Assembly: GCA_006738865.1 (NCBI GenBank)
Contig: AP019701.1
Span: forward strand, 673,001-737,000
Source of the DNA: Allostella sp. ATCC 35155
GTDB taxonomy: Bacteria > Pseudomonadota > Alphaproteobacteria > ATCC43930 > Allostellaceae
DNA: 64,000 bases
Direction: 5' to 3'
The first letter of the stretch is position 1. Every line of letters starts with the position of its first letter. A program made the translations under genes and the position numbers. Of the stretch, positions 38,312 through 47,276 are shown piece by piece. Below the pieces are notes generated by a model. The model was given only the letters and a program-made list of their open reading frames with translations, had not been told where the DNA came from and did not search any database.

Positions 38312-39478
38312 ATGCCCACGCTTTTCCTGATCGTCTTCGTCGATCTCGTCGGCTTCGGCATCGTCATCCCCCTCCTGCCGTTCTACGCCGAGCATTTCGG
38401 CGCCGGGCCGGAGGTGGTGACGATGGTGATGGCGAGCTATTCGCTGGCCCAGCTCGTGACGGCGCCGCTCTGGGGCCGCCTCAGCGACCGCATCGGCCGG
38501 CGCCCGGTGCTGATGGCGAGCATGGCGGGCTCGGTCGTCTCCTATCTCCTGCTCGCCTGGGCGCCGTCGCTGGCGATCCTCATCGTCGCGCGCTTCGCCG
38601 CCGGCGCGATGGCGGGCAACATCGCCGCCGCCCAGGCCTACGTCGCGGACGTCACTCCGCCCGAGCGGCGGGCCCAGGGCATGGGGCTGATCGGCGCCGC
38701 CTTCGGCCTCGGCTTCATCCTGGGGCCGGCGATCGGCGGCCTGCTCGCCGGGCACGATCCCGCGAACGTCGACTTCATGGCGCCGGCGCTGGCGGCGGCC
38801 GCGCTCTCCGCCGTCGCCTTCCTCGGCACCGTGCTGCTGCTGCGCGAGAGCCTGGATCCGAACGCCCCGCCGCCGCCGCGGATCGCCCGGATCGTCGCCG
38901 TGCGCCGGGTGCTGACGGGCGGCGGCGTCGCCCGCTTCATTCTCATCGGTTTCGCGACCATCGCCGTGTTCGCCGGCATGGAGACGACCTTCGCCCTCTG
39001 GTCGTCGCGCACCTTCGGCTGGGGGCCGGCGCAGAACGGCTATCTCTTCGCCTTCGTCGGGGTGATCGGCGCCATCCTGCAGGGCGCGGCGATCGGCCCG
39101 CTGACGCGGCGCTTCGGCGAGGCCCGCCTGCTCGCAGCGGGGCTGCTGCTGATCGCGGCCGGCCTCCTCGGCATCGCCGCCACCACCACCGTCGTGATGC
39201 TGTTCGCCAGCGCCGCCCTGCTCGGCCTCGGCTTCGGCATGGCCAATCCCAGCCTCGCCGCGCTGGTGTCGCGCGGGGCGGGGCCCGCCGACCAGGGGAT
39301 GGTGCTGGGGGTCAACCAGTCGGCCGGCAGCCTCGCGCGTGTCCTGGGGCCGCTCGCGGCCGGCGTCGCCTTCGCCCATCTCGGCAAGTCGGCGCCCTTC
39401 CTGCTCGGCGCCATCGCCATCCTGCCGGTGGCGCTGATCGTGCTGGCCATCGCCCGCGAAGCGGGGCGGCGGCGATGA
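38312..39478 (+). CDS. MFS exporter, tetracycline-resistance (TetA) type
   Basis: 388 residues, 12 membrane segments. The MFS motif A is clear after the second helix: GRLSDRIGRRPVLMASM, and the N-terminus DLVGFGIVIPLLPFYAEHFGAG is diagnostic of the DHA1/TetA group. Exports drugs or unknown metabolites using the proton gradient. Its stop overlaps the start of the ABC exporter gene (ATGA), suggesting one transcript. No tetR-like gene is adjacent, so a resistance role is not shown by context. Confidence 0.88.
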   Translation: MPTLFLIVFVDLVGFGIVIPLLPFYAEHFGAGPEVVTMVMASYSLAQLVTAPLWGRLSDRIGRRPVLMASMAGSVVSYLLLAWAPSLAILIVARFAAGAMAGNIAAAQAYVADVTPPERRAQGMGLIGAAFGLGFILGPAIGGLLAGHDPANVDFMAPALAAAALSAVAFLGTVLLLRESLDPNAPPPPRIARIVAVRRVLTGGGVARFILIGFATIAVFAGMETTFALWSSRTFGWGPAQNGYLFAFVGVIGAILQGAAIGPLTRRFGEARLLAAGLLLIAAGLLGIAATTTVVMLFASAALLGLGFGMANPSLAALVSRGAGPADQGMVLGVNQSAGSLARVLGPLAAGVAFAHLGKSAPFLLGAIAILPVALIVLAIAREAGRRR

Positions 39479-41331
39479 GGGAGCGGCGTCCCGTCACCGA
39501 CCGCACGGCGGAGAACCGGCGCCGCCCGCTGGCGACCCTGGCCGCGCTGCTGCCCTATCTCTGGCCGCGCGGGGAGACGGAACTGCGCGTGCGCGTCGCG
39601 GCCGCGCTGGCGTGCCTGCTCCTCGCCAAGCTCGTCAACGTCACCGTCCCGCTCTTCTACAAGGGGGCGGTCGATGCGCTGACGCCGCAGGGCGCGGGCG
39701 CGGCGATCGCCCTGCCGGTGGCGCTGGTGGTCGGCTACGGCCTCGTCCGGGTCCTGGCCCAGGCGTTCGGCGAGCTGCGCGACACCATCTTCGCCAAGGT
39801 CGCGGTGCGGGCCGTCCGGCGGATCGCGCGCGAGACGTTCGAGCATCTCCACCGGCTCAGCCTGCGCTTCCATCTCGAGCGGCGCACCGGCGGCCTCAGC
39901 CGCGCGATCGAGCGCGGGATGGAGGGAACCAGCTTCCTGCTCAACCTTCTGCTCTTCAGCATCGTGCCGACGATGCTGGAAATCGGCCTGGTGACGGCGA
40001 TCCTCTGGGGTCTCTACGACATCGAGTTCGCGCTCGCCACGATCGCCACTATCGCCGTCTACGTCGCCTTCACCACCACCGTCAGCGAGTGGCGGGTCAA
40101 GTTCCGGCGCGAGAAGAACGAGCGCGACAGCGAGGCCAACGGCCGCGCGATCGACAGCCTCTTGAACTACGAGACGGTGAAGTATTTCGGCAACGAGGCG
40201 ATGGAGGCGCGCCGCTACGACGCCTCGCTGGCGCTCTACGAGCGCGCATCGCTGCGCACCCAGGCCTCGCTCTCCTTCCTCAATGTCGGGCAGGGCCTGA
40301 TCATCGCGACCGGCCTCACGGTCATGATGCTGCTCGCCGGCAGCCGTGTCGTCGCCGGCACGATGACGGTCGGCGACTTCGTGCTCGTCAACGCCTACCT
40401 GCTGCAGCTCTATGTCCCGCTCAACGCGCTGGGCTTCGTCTACCGCAACCTGCGCCAGTCGCTGATCGACCTGGAGCAGCTCTTCGCGCTGCTCGACGTC
40501 GCCGTCGACGTGCGCGACCGGCCCGGCGCGCCGCCGCTGCCGGACGGGCCGGGGCATCTCGCCTTCCGCGGCGTCTCCTTCGCCTACGATCCGCGCCGGC
40601 CGATCCTGCGCGACGTCTCCTTCGAGGCGCCGCCCGGCGCGCGCATCGCCATCGTCGGCCCCAGCGGCGCCGGCAAGTCGACGGTCGCGCGCCTGCTCTT
40701 CCGCTTCTACGACGCCGGCGAGGGGGCGATCGAGATCGAGGGGCGGGACGTCCGCGCGGTGACCCAGGCCAGCGTGCGCGCGGCCATCGGCGTCGTGCCG
40801 CAGGACACCGTGCTCTTCAACGACACCATCTTCTACAACATCGCCTATGGTCGCCCCGAGGCCAGCCGCGAGGAGGTCGAGGAGGCCGCCCGCCTGGCGC
40901 AGCTGCACGACTTCATCGCCCGCCTGCCCGACGGCTACGCGACCCAGGTGGGCGAGCGCGGCCTCAAGCTGTCCGGCGGCGAGAAGCAGCGCGTCGCCAT
41001 CGCCCGCGTCATCCTGAAGCGTCCGCGCATCCTCCTCTTCGACGAGGCGACCTCGGCGCTGGACACCAACACCGAGCGCGAGATCCAGGCGGCGCTCGAC
41101 CGGGTGGCCGCCGGCCACACGACCATCGTCATCGCCCACCGGCTCTCGACCGTCGTCGACGCGGACGAGATTCTGGTGCTGGAGGCGGGTCGCATCATCG
41201 AGCGCGGCCGCCACGGCGAACTCGTCGCCCGCGACGGACTCTATGCCGGCATGTGGCGCCGCCAGTCGGAGGCGGCGCGGCTGGCCGACGAACTGGCGCG
41301 TGTCGCCGCGGAGTCCCCGCCCCCCGGCTGA
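39475..41331 (+). CDS. Atm1/HMT-type ABC half-exporter
   Basis: 618 residues: six-helix membrane domain, then a nucleotide-binding domain with Walker A GPSGAGKST, signature LSGGEKQRVAIARVIL, Walker B ILLFDEATSALD and H-loop IVIAHRLSTV. Atm1-like features include LLNYETVKYFGNEAMEARRYD and SFLNVGQGLIIATGL, which belong to the glutathione/Fe-S-precursor and heavy-metal exporter group. It works as a homodimer. It overlaps the MFS gene by 4 nt. Confidence 0.92.
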   Translation: MRERRPVTDRTAENRRRPLATLAALLPYLWPRGETELRVRVAAALACLLLAKLVNVTVPLFYKGAVDALTPQGAGAAIALPVALVVGYGLVRVLAQAFGELRDTIFAKVAVRAVRRIARETFEHLHRLSLRFHLERRTGGLSRAIERGMEGTSFLLNLLLFSIVPTMLEIGLVTAILWGLYDIEFALATIATIAVYVAFTTTVSEWRVKFRREKNERDSEANGRAIDSLLNYETVKYFGNEAMEARRYDASLALYERASLRTQASLSFLNVGQGLIIATGLTVMMLLAGSRVVAGTMTVGDFVLVNAYLLQLYVPLNALGFVYRNLRQSLIDLEQLFALLDVAVDVRDRPGAPPLPDGPGHLAFRGVSFAYDPRRPILRDVSFEAPPGARIAIVGPSGAGKSTVARLLFRFYDAGEGAIEIEGRDVRAVTQASVRAAIGVVPQDTVLFNDTIFYNIAYGRPEASREEVEEAARLAQLHDFIARLPDGYATQVGERGLKLSGGEKQRVAIARVILKRPRILLFDEATSALDTNTEREIQAALDRVAAGHTTIVIAHRLSTVVDADEILVLEAGRIIERGRHGELVARDGLYAGMWRRQSEAARLADELARVAAESPPPG

Positions 41332-41422
41332 GGTGCCCATTCCGCAGACCCGGCCGACGCCGGTCCGCGATATGATGCCGCCGTCCTGAACCCTGCCGCC
41401 GCCATCGGGAGCCCGGAGCGCC

Positions 41423-42442
41423 GTGTCCGACAGCCCAGACGTGGAGACCCTAGCCGCCGGCGTGCTGGCGGGCCAGCGGCGGGCGCTGGCCCGCGCCATC
41501 ACCCTGGTCGAATCGGCCCGCGACGACGACCGGCCGGCGGCCGAGGCGCTGCTCGCGCGGGTCATGCCGGGTGCGGGCCGGTCGATCCGCGTCGGCATCT
41601 CGGGCGTCCCCGGCGTCGGCAAGTCGACCTTCATCGAGGCGTTCGGGCTGCATGTCGTCGGGCGCGGCCACAAGGTGGCGGTGCTGGCGGTCGATCCCTC
41701 CTCCAAGGTCAGCGGCGGCTCCATCCTCGGCGACAAGACCCGGATGGAGGTGCTGTCGCGCAATCCGGCAGCCTTCATCCGGCCATCGCCGGCCGGGCGC
41801 ACGCTGGGCGGCGTCGCCCGGCGCACGCGCGAGGCGATGGTGCTGGTCGAGGCGGCGGGCTTCGACGTCGTCTTCGTCGAGACGGTCGGCGTCGGCCAGT
41901 CGGAGACGGCGGTCGCCGAGATGGTGGACATGTTCCTGCTGCTGCTGCTGCCGGCGGGCGGCGACGAGCTGCAGGGGCTGAAGAAGGGCATCGTCGAGAT
42001 CGCCGACCTCCTGCTCGTCAACAAGGCCGACGGCGACCTCGCGGCGGCGGCCAGGCGGACCGCGGCCGACTATCGCGGCGCCGTCCGCATGCTGCGTCCC
42101 GCCAATCCGCCCTGGAAGCCGGTGGTCGAGCCGGTGTCCGCGCAGACCGGCGCCGGGCTGGCGGAGGCCTGGGAGACGGTCGAGCGCTACCGCCGCACCA
42201 TGACCGAGGCGGGTGCCCTGCAGCGCCGCCGCGCTGCGCAGGCGCGGGCGGCGCTGTGGACGGAGATCGAGGAGGGGCTGCGGGCGGCCTTCCGCGACGA
42301 TCCCGCCGTCGCCGGGGCGCTGGACGATGCCGAGCGGCGGGTGGCGGCCGGCCGGGCGCCCCCGGCGGCGGCGGCGCGACGGCTCGTCGCCCGCTTCCTG
42401 GCCGGACCCCGCTTCCTGGCCGGACAAGGAGATCCCCGGTGA
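41423..42442 (+). CDS. meaB: MeaB GTPase, chaperone of methylmalonyl-CoA mutase
   Basis: 339 residues from a GTG start with GGAG upstream. G-protein motifs: Walker A GVPGVGKS, PSSKVSGGSILGDKTRM, FVETVGVGQSE (switch III region) and LLVNKADGD. MeaB protects and reloads the B12 mutase. The scpA gene lies 5.5 kb upstream. The stop overlaps the nhaA start. Confidence 0.94.
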   Translation: MSDSPDVETLAAGVLAGQRRALARAITLVESARDDDRPAAEALLARVMPGAGRSIRVGISGVPGVGKSTFIEAFGLHVVGRGHKVAVLAVDPSSKVSGGSILGDKTRMEVLSRNPAAFIRPSPAGRTLGGVARRTREAMVLVEAAGFDVVFVETVGVGQSETAVAEMVDMFLLLLLPAGGDELQGLKKGIVEIADLLLVNKADGDLAAAARRTAADYRGAVRMLRPANPPWKPVVEPVSAQTGAGLAEAWETVERYRRTMTEAGALQRRRAAQARAALWTEIEEGLRAAFRDDPAVAGALDDAERRVAAGRAPPAAAARRLVARFLAGPRFLAGQGDPR

Positions 42443-43623
42443 TGACCCTGTCCCGCCTGCCGATCGAGGCGCGCAGCGGCCTGCTGCTCGCGGCGGCCGC
42501 CCTGGCAGCCATGCTGGCGGCCAACATCCCCGTGCTGGACCGGCTCTACGCCCTGTTGCTCGAGGTGCCCCTCGTCGTCCAGGTCGGCGCGCTGGGGATC
42601 GCCAAGCCGCTGCTGCTCTGGATCAACGACGGGCTGATGGCGCTGTTCTTCCTCTTCGTCGGCCTGGAGCTGAAGCGCGAAGCCGTGGAAGGCGCGCTGC
42701 GCGACCCGCGCGTCGCGGCGCTGCCGGTCGCCGGGGCCGTCGGCGGCGTCGTCCTGCCGACGGCGATCTTTCTCGCGGTCGCCTGGGGCGAGCCCGGGAT
42801 CCTGCGCGGCTGGGCCATCCCGGCCGCCACCGACATCGCCTTCGCCATGGGCGTCGCGGCCCTGCTCGGGCGCCATTTTCCGCCCGCGCTGCGCATCTTT
42901 CTGCTGACGCTGGCGATCGTCGACGACCTCGTGGCCATCGTCATCATCGCGATCTTCTACACGGTCGAACTGTCGGGCGTGGCGCTGACGGTCGCCGGCC
43001 TGGCGCTCGCCACCCTGCTCGTGCTCAACCGCCTGGGCTGCGTGCGGGTGGCGGCCTATGTGGTGGTCGGGGTCGTGCTCTGGGTGTCCGTCCTCAAGTC
43101 GGGGGTTCATGCCACGCTCGGCGGGGTCGCCCTCGGACTGGCGATTCCGCTCACCGACCGGCGCGGTCGCGAAGGCCCCGCCCATGCCTTCGAACACGCG
43201 CTGGCGCCGTGGGTCAACTTCGCCATCCTGCCCATCTTCGCCTTCGCGAACGCCGGAGTCGCGCTGACCGGCATGTCGTTCGCGACCCTGGCCGAACCGC
43301 TGCCGGCGGCGATCGCGCTCGGGCTCTTCCTCGGCAAGCAGGCCGGCGTGACACTTGCCGTCGCGCTCGCCGTGGCCATCGGCGCGGCGCGGCTGCCGGC
43401 AGGCATTTCCTGGGCGCAGCTGCACGGCGCGGCGATCCTGACGGGGATCGGGTTCACGATGAGCCTGTTCATCGGCGGCCTCGCCTTCCCCGGCGACGCC
43501 ATGCTCGACCAGATGCGGATCGGCGTGCTCGTGGGCTCCCTGGCCTCGATTCTGGCCGCCACGGTCTGGCTGCGCGGGTGCCGGCCGCGGGCCGGCCTTG
43601 ACGCCGTGGCCGCGGTCGCGTAG
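42442..43623 (+). CDS. nhaA: Na+/H+ antiporter NhaA
   Basis: 393 residues, 12 membrane segments. The key NhaA motifs are intact: LKREAVEGALRDPR, WAIPAATDIAFAMGVAALLG, and the ion-binding pair in LTLAIVDDLVAIVIIAIFY. Exports sodium in exchange for two protons. Overlaps meaB by one base; a GTG three nt earlier is an alternative start. Confidence 0.95.
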   Translation: MTLSRLPIEARSGLLLAAAALAAMLAANIPVLDRLYALLLEVPLVVQVGALGIAKPLLLWINDGLMALFFLFVGLELKREAVEGALRDPRVAALPVAGAVGGVVLPTAIFLAVAWGEPGILRGWAIPAATDIAFAMGVAALLGRHFPPALRIFLLTLAIVDDLVAIVIIAIFYTVELSGVALTVAGLALATLLVLNRLGCVRVAAYVVVGVVLWVSVLKSGVHATLGGVALGLAIPLTDRRGREGPAHAFEHALAPWVNFAILPIFAFANAGVALTGMSFATLAEPLPAAIALGLFLGKQAGVTLAVALAVAIGAARLPAGISWAQLHGAAILTGIGFTMSLFIGGLAFPGDAMLDQMRIGVLVGSLASILAATVWLRGCRPRAGLDAVAAVA

Positions 43624-43692
43624 AAGCCCCGACTTCCGCGGACGGCCCCTGGCGCGCCCGCCCTGCAATATGCCCCGAAGGATGCGAGTTCG

Positions 43693-43998
43693 ATGGCCCG
43701 TCGCTGCCCCATGACCGGCAAGGCCGTGCAGTCCGGTCACCATGTCAGCCACGCGAACAACAAGACGAAGCGTCGTTTCCTGCCGAACATGCAGGTGACC
43801 TCGCTGATGTCCGACGTGCTGGGAACTACGATCCGCATGCGCGTCACGACGCATGGCCTGCGCACCATCGAGCACAATGGCGGCATCGACGCCTTCCTGC
43901 TCGGCACCAGCGACGCCAAGCTCCCGGTCGAGGCGGTTCGCCTCAAGCGCCGGATCGAGAAGGCGCAGGAGAAGCGCACGGCCGCCGCGGCCGCCTGA
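43693..43998 (+). CDS. rpmB: 50S ribosomal protein L28
   Basis: 101 residues, the long form usual in alphaproteobacteria. [33 protein letters not shown] and [20 protein letters not shown] are typical L28. A C-terminal Lys/Ala tail extends past the core. Followed by a strong terminator. Confidence 0.98.
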   Translation: MARRCPMTGKAVQSGHHVSHANNKTKRRFLPNMQVTSLMSDVLGTTIRMRVTTHGLRTIEHNGGIDAFLLGTSDAKLPVEAVRLKRRIEKAQEKRTAAAAA

Positions 43999-44024
43999 CG
44001 CGCTTCCGGGTTCGCCCGAACGCA

Positions 44025-44052
44025 GAACGGCCCGCCATCCGGCGGGCCGTTC
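44025..44052 (+). terminator. Intrinsic terminator after rpmB
   Basis: Perfect 12-bp stem GAACGGCCCGCC (44025-44036), loop ATCC, GGCGGGCCGTTC (44041-44052), followed by GCGTTTCGG. It begins 27 nt after the rpmB stop and lies between convergent genes. Confidence 0.78.
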
Positions 44053-44096
44053 GCGTTTCGGGAGGGGGCGTTTCGGGAGGGCGCCGCGGCCGTGCC

Positions 44097-44681
44097 TCAG
44101 TCCCGCTTCTCCTTGTAGATGTTGCCGGCGAAGTCGATGTGCACCTCGACCTTCTCGCCGAAGCGGTTGCGCGCCTCGACCTCGTAGTGGCGGCCCTTGC
44201 GGTCGACATCGTCGAGGTCGCGATAGCCGGCCTGGCGCAGGATCTCGAGCAGCTCCGCCCGCGGCTTCTCCTCCTGCGGCGCGACATGGCGCGGGCCGCG
44301 GTCGTCACGCGGGCCGCGGCCGTCGCGCGGGCCGGCCCAGGGCGGCGGCCCGCCGGCCGGGCGGATCTCGATGCGGCTGCCGTCGGCCCGGGTGATCGCG
44401 AAGGCCTCGAAGCTGCCGCCGTCGGGGCGGCCGGTCACCGTCAGCTTCTCGCCCGGCTGGATGTCGAGGCGCCGGTGCCACTCCGGTCCGCTTTCGACCA
44501 GCACCTTGCCGCTGGTATCCTCCAGCACGAACTTGTTGCCGAAGACGTCGGTGACGGTGCCGGCGATGCGGATTCCCTCCGGCGACAGAACGTCCCCGAT
44601 CGGCGTCTGGGCGACGGCCGCGCCGGCGACGGCGAGGCCGAGGACTCCGGCGGCGACCAGCGACTTGCGGGTGAAGCGCAT
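44097..44681 (-). CDS. Periplasmic OB-fold/PepSY protein
   Basis: 194 residues. Signal peptide (MRFTRKSLVAAGVLGLAVAGAAVAQ). A BOF/YgiW-like OB-fold region (about 30-105: GTVTDVFGNKFVLEDTSGKV, GEKLTVTGRPDGG), a charged linker with GPRDGRGPRDD repeats, then a C-terminal PepSY domain (ELLEILRQAGYRDLDDVDRK, GRHYEVEARNRFGEKVEVHID). AAAGGAGAA precedes the ATG. Divergent from a second PepSY protein and a two-component system, which probably regulate it. Confidence 0.78.
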   Translation of the reverse strand: MRFTRKSLVAAGVLGLAVAGAAVAQTPIGDVLSPEGIRIAGTVTDVFGNKFVLEDTSGKVLVESGPEWHRRLDIQPGEKLTVTGRPDGGSFEAFAITRADGSRIEIRPAGGPPPWAGPRDGRGPRDDRGPRHVAPQEEKPRAELLEILRQAGYRDLDDVDRKGRHYEVEARNRFGEKVEVHIDFAGNIYKEKRD

Positions 44682-44780
44682 GGCGATTTCTCCTTTCGTT
44701 GCGGCTGCGGGCGGGATGCCCGGCGCCGTCGATGGAGACGAGGGATACCGATTCGCCCCTGAACGACCTCCAAACCATCC

Positions 44781-44796
44781 GTTCAGCTTCGGTTCA
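44781..44796. promoter_or_regulatory. Candidate OmpR/PhoP-type direct repeat
   Basis: GTTCA at 44781-44785 and again at 44792-44796, exactly 11 bp apart, in the divergent region between the OB-fold/PepSY gene and the pepSY-response regulator-kinase operon. The spacing and sequence fit the tandem half-sites bound by OmpR/PhoP-family dimers. The adjacent response regulator is the obvious candidate. It lies just upstream of the small PepSY gene, so it may repress that operon and activate the opposite gene. Confidence 0.4.
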
Positions 44797-44810
44797 AGGA
44801 AATCCGGGCA

Positions 44811-45137
44811 GTGTCCGCCGCAGCGATGATCAGCCGCCGCAGCTTCCTCGCCGTCCTCGCGGCCCTGCCCGCCGCGACGATATCGCGCGCGGACGACCGG
44901 CCGCGCCGCGGTCTGCTGCCGCTCGCCGCCGTGCTGGCCCGGGTCAATGCGCGCTACGACGGCACGGTGCTCGACGCCGACATGCGCGGCGAGCGCGACG
45001 GCCGCCTCGTCTACGAGATCCGTTTCCTCACCCGCCGCGGCAACGTCATCCGGATCCGGCTGGACGCCGTCGACGGCGCGTTCGTCGAGGTCGAGGGCCA
45101 CGGCTTCGTCGACGCCCTGAAGCCGGACGGGCGCTAG
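44811..45137 (+). CDS. Small secreted PepSY-domain protein upstream of a two-component system
   Basis: 108 residues. ISRRSFLAVLAALPAATISRA resembles a twin-arginine or Sec signal. The rest is a single PepSY domain (LLPLAAVLARVNARYDGTVLDADM, LVYEIRFLTRRGNVIRIRLDAVDG). Start uncertain: GTG at 44811 (AAGGA ten nt upstream) or ATG at 44826. Small PepSY proteins before FeuPQ-type systems (FeuN in Sinorhizobium) modulate the kinase in the periplasm; a similar role is inferred from position. Confidence 0.75.
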   Translation: MSAAAMISRRSFLAVLAALPAATISRADDRPRRGLLPLAAVLARVNARYDGTVLDADMRGERDGRLVYEIRFLTRRGNVIRIRLDAVDGAFVEVEGHGFVDALKPDGR

Positions 45138-45141
45138 GGCG

Positions 45142-45834
45142 ATGCGCATCCTGCTGGTCGAGGACGACCTGCGGCTCGCGACCGCGCTCGCCGACACGCT
45201 GCGCCGTGCCGGCTATGCCGTCGATGTCGCCGGCGACGGCGAGACCGCCGCCGCCCAGGGCGAGACGGAGCCCTACGACGCGGTGGTCCTGGACCTCGGC
45301 CTGCCCGGCCGCGACGGCATCGCGGTCCTGCAGGGCTGGCGCCGGGCGGGCCGGGCGATGCCCGTGCTGATCCTGACGGCGCGCGACGCCTGGGCCGACA
45401 AGGTCGAGGGCTTCAAGGCCGGTGCCGACGACTTCCTCGTCAAGCCGTTCCGGGCGGAGGAGGTGGTGCTGCGGCTGCGCGCGCTGGTCCGGCGCGCGAA
45501 CGGGCATGCCGATCCGGTGCTGCGCTGCGGCGCGCTCGCCTTCGACACGCTGCTCGGCGTCTTCACGCTGGACGGCGCCGCCCTGTCGCTCACCGCCTTC
45601 GAGTGGCGCATCCTCGCCGTGCTGATGCACCGCCGCGACCAGGTCGTCTCCCGCACCGAACTCAGCGAGCATGTCTACGAGGATCATGTCGAGCGCGATC
45701 ACAACTCGCTCGAGGTCATGATCGGCCGGCTGCGCCGCAAGGTCGGCCGCGACCGCATCCGGACGGTGCGCGGCCAGGGCTATCGCCTCACGGATGGGGG
45801 AGAGGAGGGCGGTGCGGACGCTCGTCTCCCTTAG
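45142..45834 (+). CDS. OmpR-family response regulator (FeuP/PhoP-like)
   Basis: 230 residues. Receiver domain MRILLVEDDL with acceptor Asp51 in VVLDLGLPG and Lys in FLVKPF; C-terminal winged helix (LTAFEWRILAVLMHRRDQVV, SRTELSEHVYEDHVERDHNS, RKVGRDRIRTVRGQGYRL). The order PepSY protein, regulator, kinase matches feuNPQ-like operons. It overlaps the kinase gene by 23 nt. Confidence 0.92.
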   Translation: MRILLVEDDLRLATALADTLRRAGYAVDVAGDGETAAAQGETEPYDAVVLDLGLPGRDGIAVLQGWRRAGRAMPVLILTARDAWADKVEGFKAGADDFLVKPFRAEEVVLRLRALVRRANGHADPVLRCGALAFDTLLGVFTLDGAALSLTAFEWRILAVLMHRRDQVVSRTELSEHVYEDHVERDHNSLEVMIGRLRRKVGRDRIRTVRGQGYRLTDGGEEGGADARLP

Positions 45835-47116
45835 GTCGCGACTGCTGGCCGGTGCGGCGCTGTGGATCGCAGCGGCCCTGCTGGTCGCCTGGTTCTGGAT
45901 CGGCGACCTGCTGCGCGGGACGCTGGAGCACGCCTTCGACCAGCGCCTCGAGGCGACGCTGACGGCGCTGCTCGCGACCGTCGAGGTCGCCCGCGACGGC
46001 TCGGTCGCCCTGGACCGGCCGCTGGCCGATCCGGCCTTCGACCGTGCCTTCTCCGGCTGGTACTGGCAGGTCGCCGACGCCAATGCGGTGCGCCTGCGCT
46101 CGCGCTCGCTCTGGACGGAACAGATCGCGGTCGCCGACGGCGCGGCGCGGGGGCCGGACGGGCGTCTCCTGCGCCTCGTCCGGCGGACGGCGACCGTGCC
46201 GGGTTCGCCCGGCCCGCTCGTCATCAGCGTCGCCGGGCCCCAGGACGAGATCGACGTCGAGGCGGCGCATATCGGGCGGACGCTGGCGATCGCGCTGGCC
46301 GTGCTCGGGGCGGGGCTCGCGCTGGCCGTCCTGCTGCAGACGACGATCGGGCTGGCGCCGTTTCGCCGCCTCGGCCGGCAGCTCGGCGAGATCCGGCGCG
46401 GTCGCCGCGATGCCCTCGACCACGACACCTTTGCCGAGGTCGCGCCGCTGGTGCGCGAGGTCAACGCGCTGCTGCGCCACAATCAGGAGGTCGTGGCGCG
46501 GGCGCGCACCCACGCCGGCAACCTCGCGCATGCGCTGAAGACGCCGCTGTCCGTGGCGACGCTGGAGGCTGCGCGCCTGGATGCCCCGCAGCTGGCCGAG
46601 GCGGCGGCCCAGATGGACCGCATGATCCGCCACCACCTGCGCCGGGCCCGCGCCGCCGCGTCGCACGGCGTCCTCGGCGCGCGGGTCGAACTGGCGCCGG
46701 TGGTCGCCGATCTGCTGGCCGTGCTGGAACGCATCCATGCCGGGCGCCCCGTCGGCGTCGCCGTCGCGATCGCCGAGGGAACCGCCTTTGCCGGCGAGCG
46801 CCAGGATCTGGAGGAGATGGCCGGCAACCTCCTGGACAACGCGTTCAAGTGGGCCGCCGGCCGGATCGCGATCTCTGCGGCGGTCGAGGGCGGCCGCCTG
46901 GTGCTGACGATCGCCGATGACGGCCCCGGCCTCTCGCCGGCGGAGATGGCGCGGGCGATCCAGCCGGGCACGCGGCTGGACGGCGGCACCGCGGGCGACG
47001 GGTTCGGCCTCGCCATCGCCGCCGACCTCGCCGGACTCTATGGCGGGCGGCTGGCCCTGGAGCGGTCGCATCTCGGCGGCCTGGCGGTTCGGCTGGAACT
47101 GCCGGCGGCGCCCTGA
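45812..47116 (+). CDS. Sensor histidine kinase (FeuQ/PhoQ-like)
   Basis: 434 residues from a GTG with AGAGGAGGG upstream. Two membrane segments flank a periplasmic sensor domain of about 125 residues (from GDLLRGTLEHAFDQRLEATL). The dimerisation helix has GNLAHALKTPLSV (phospho-acceptor His240), and the ATPase has EEMAGNLLDNAFKWA (N box), DDGPGL (G1) and GDGFGLAIA (G2). Partner of the preceding response regulator. The signal is unknown; the upstream PepSY protein may modulate it. Confidence 0.92.
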   Translation: MRTLVSLRSRLLAGAALWIAAALLVAWFWIGDLLRGTLEHAFDQRLEATLTALLATVEVARDGSVALDRPLADPAFDRAFSGWYWQVADANAVRLRSRSLWTEQIAVADGAARGPDGRLLRLVRRTATVPGSPGPLVISVAGPQDEIDVEAAHIGRTLAIALAVLGAGLALAVLLQTTIGLAPFRRLGRQLGEIRRGRRDALDHDTFAEVAPLVREVNALLRHNQEVVARARTHAGNLAHALKTPLSVATLEAARLDAPQLAEAAAQMDRMIRHHLRRARAAASHGVLGARVELAPVVADLLAVLERIHAGRPVGVAVAIAEGTAFAGERQDLEEMAGNLLDNAFKWAAGRIAISAAVEGGRLVLTIADDGPGLSPAEMARAIQPGTRLDGGTAGDGFGLAIAADLAGLYGGRLALERSHLGGLAVRLELPAAP

Positions 47117-47276
47117 CCGGGATCACGGCTGCAGGATCGGCCACTGCCTCGCATTGACAGCACCGCGCCGTCCTGCCACGCTTCGGTATCGAGCGTTCGA
47201 TCAATCCGCCGCGCGCTCCGGCGACCGGAAGACCGCCCCGCCTGCGCCGCCAGCCACCGGAGCGGGGAGCAGGATC

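Noticed and set aside
39040-42024. Minus-strand frame of 994 codons
   Set aside because: Antisense to the MFS, ABC exporter and meaB genes, all with full motif sets; its translation matches no family by eye.
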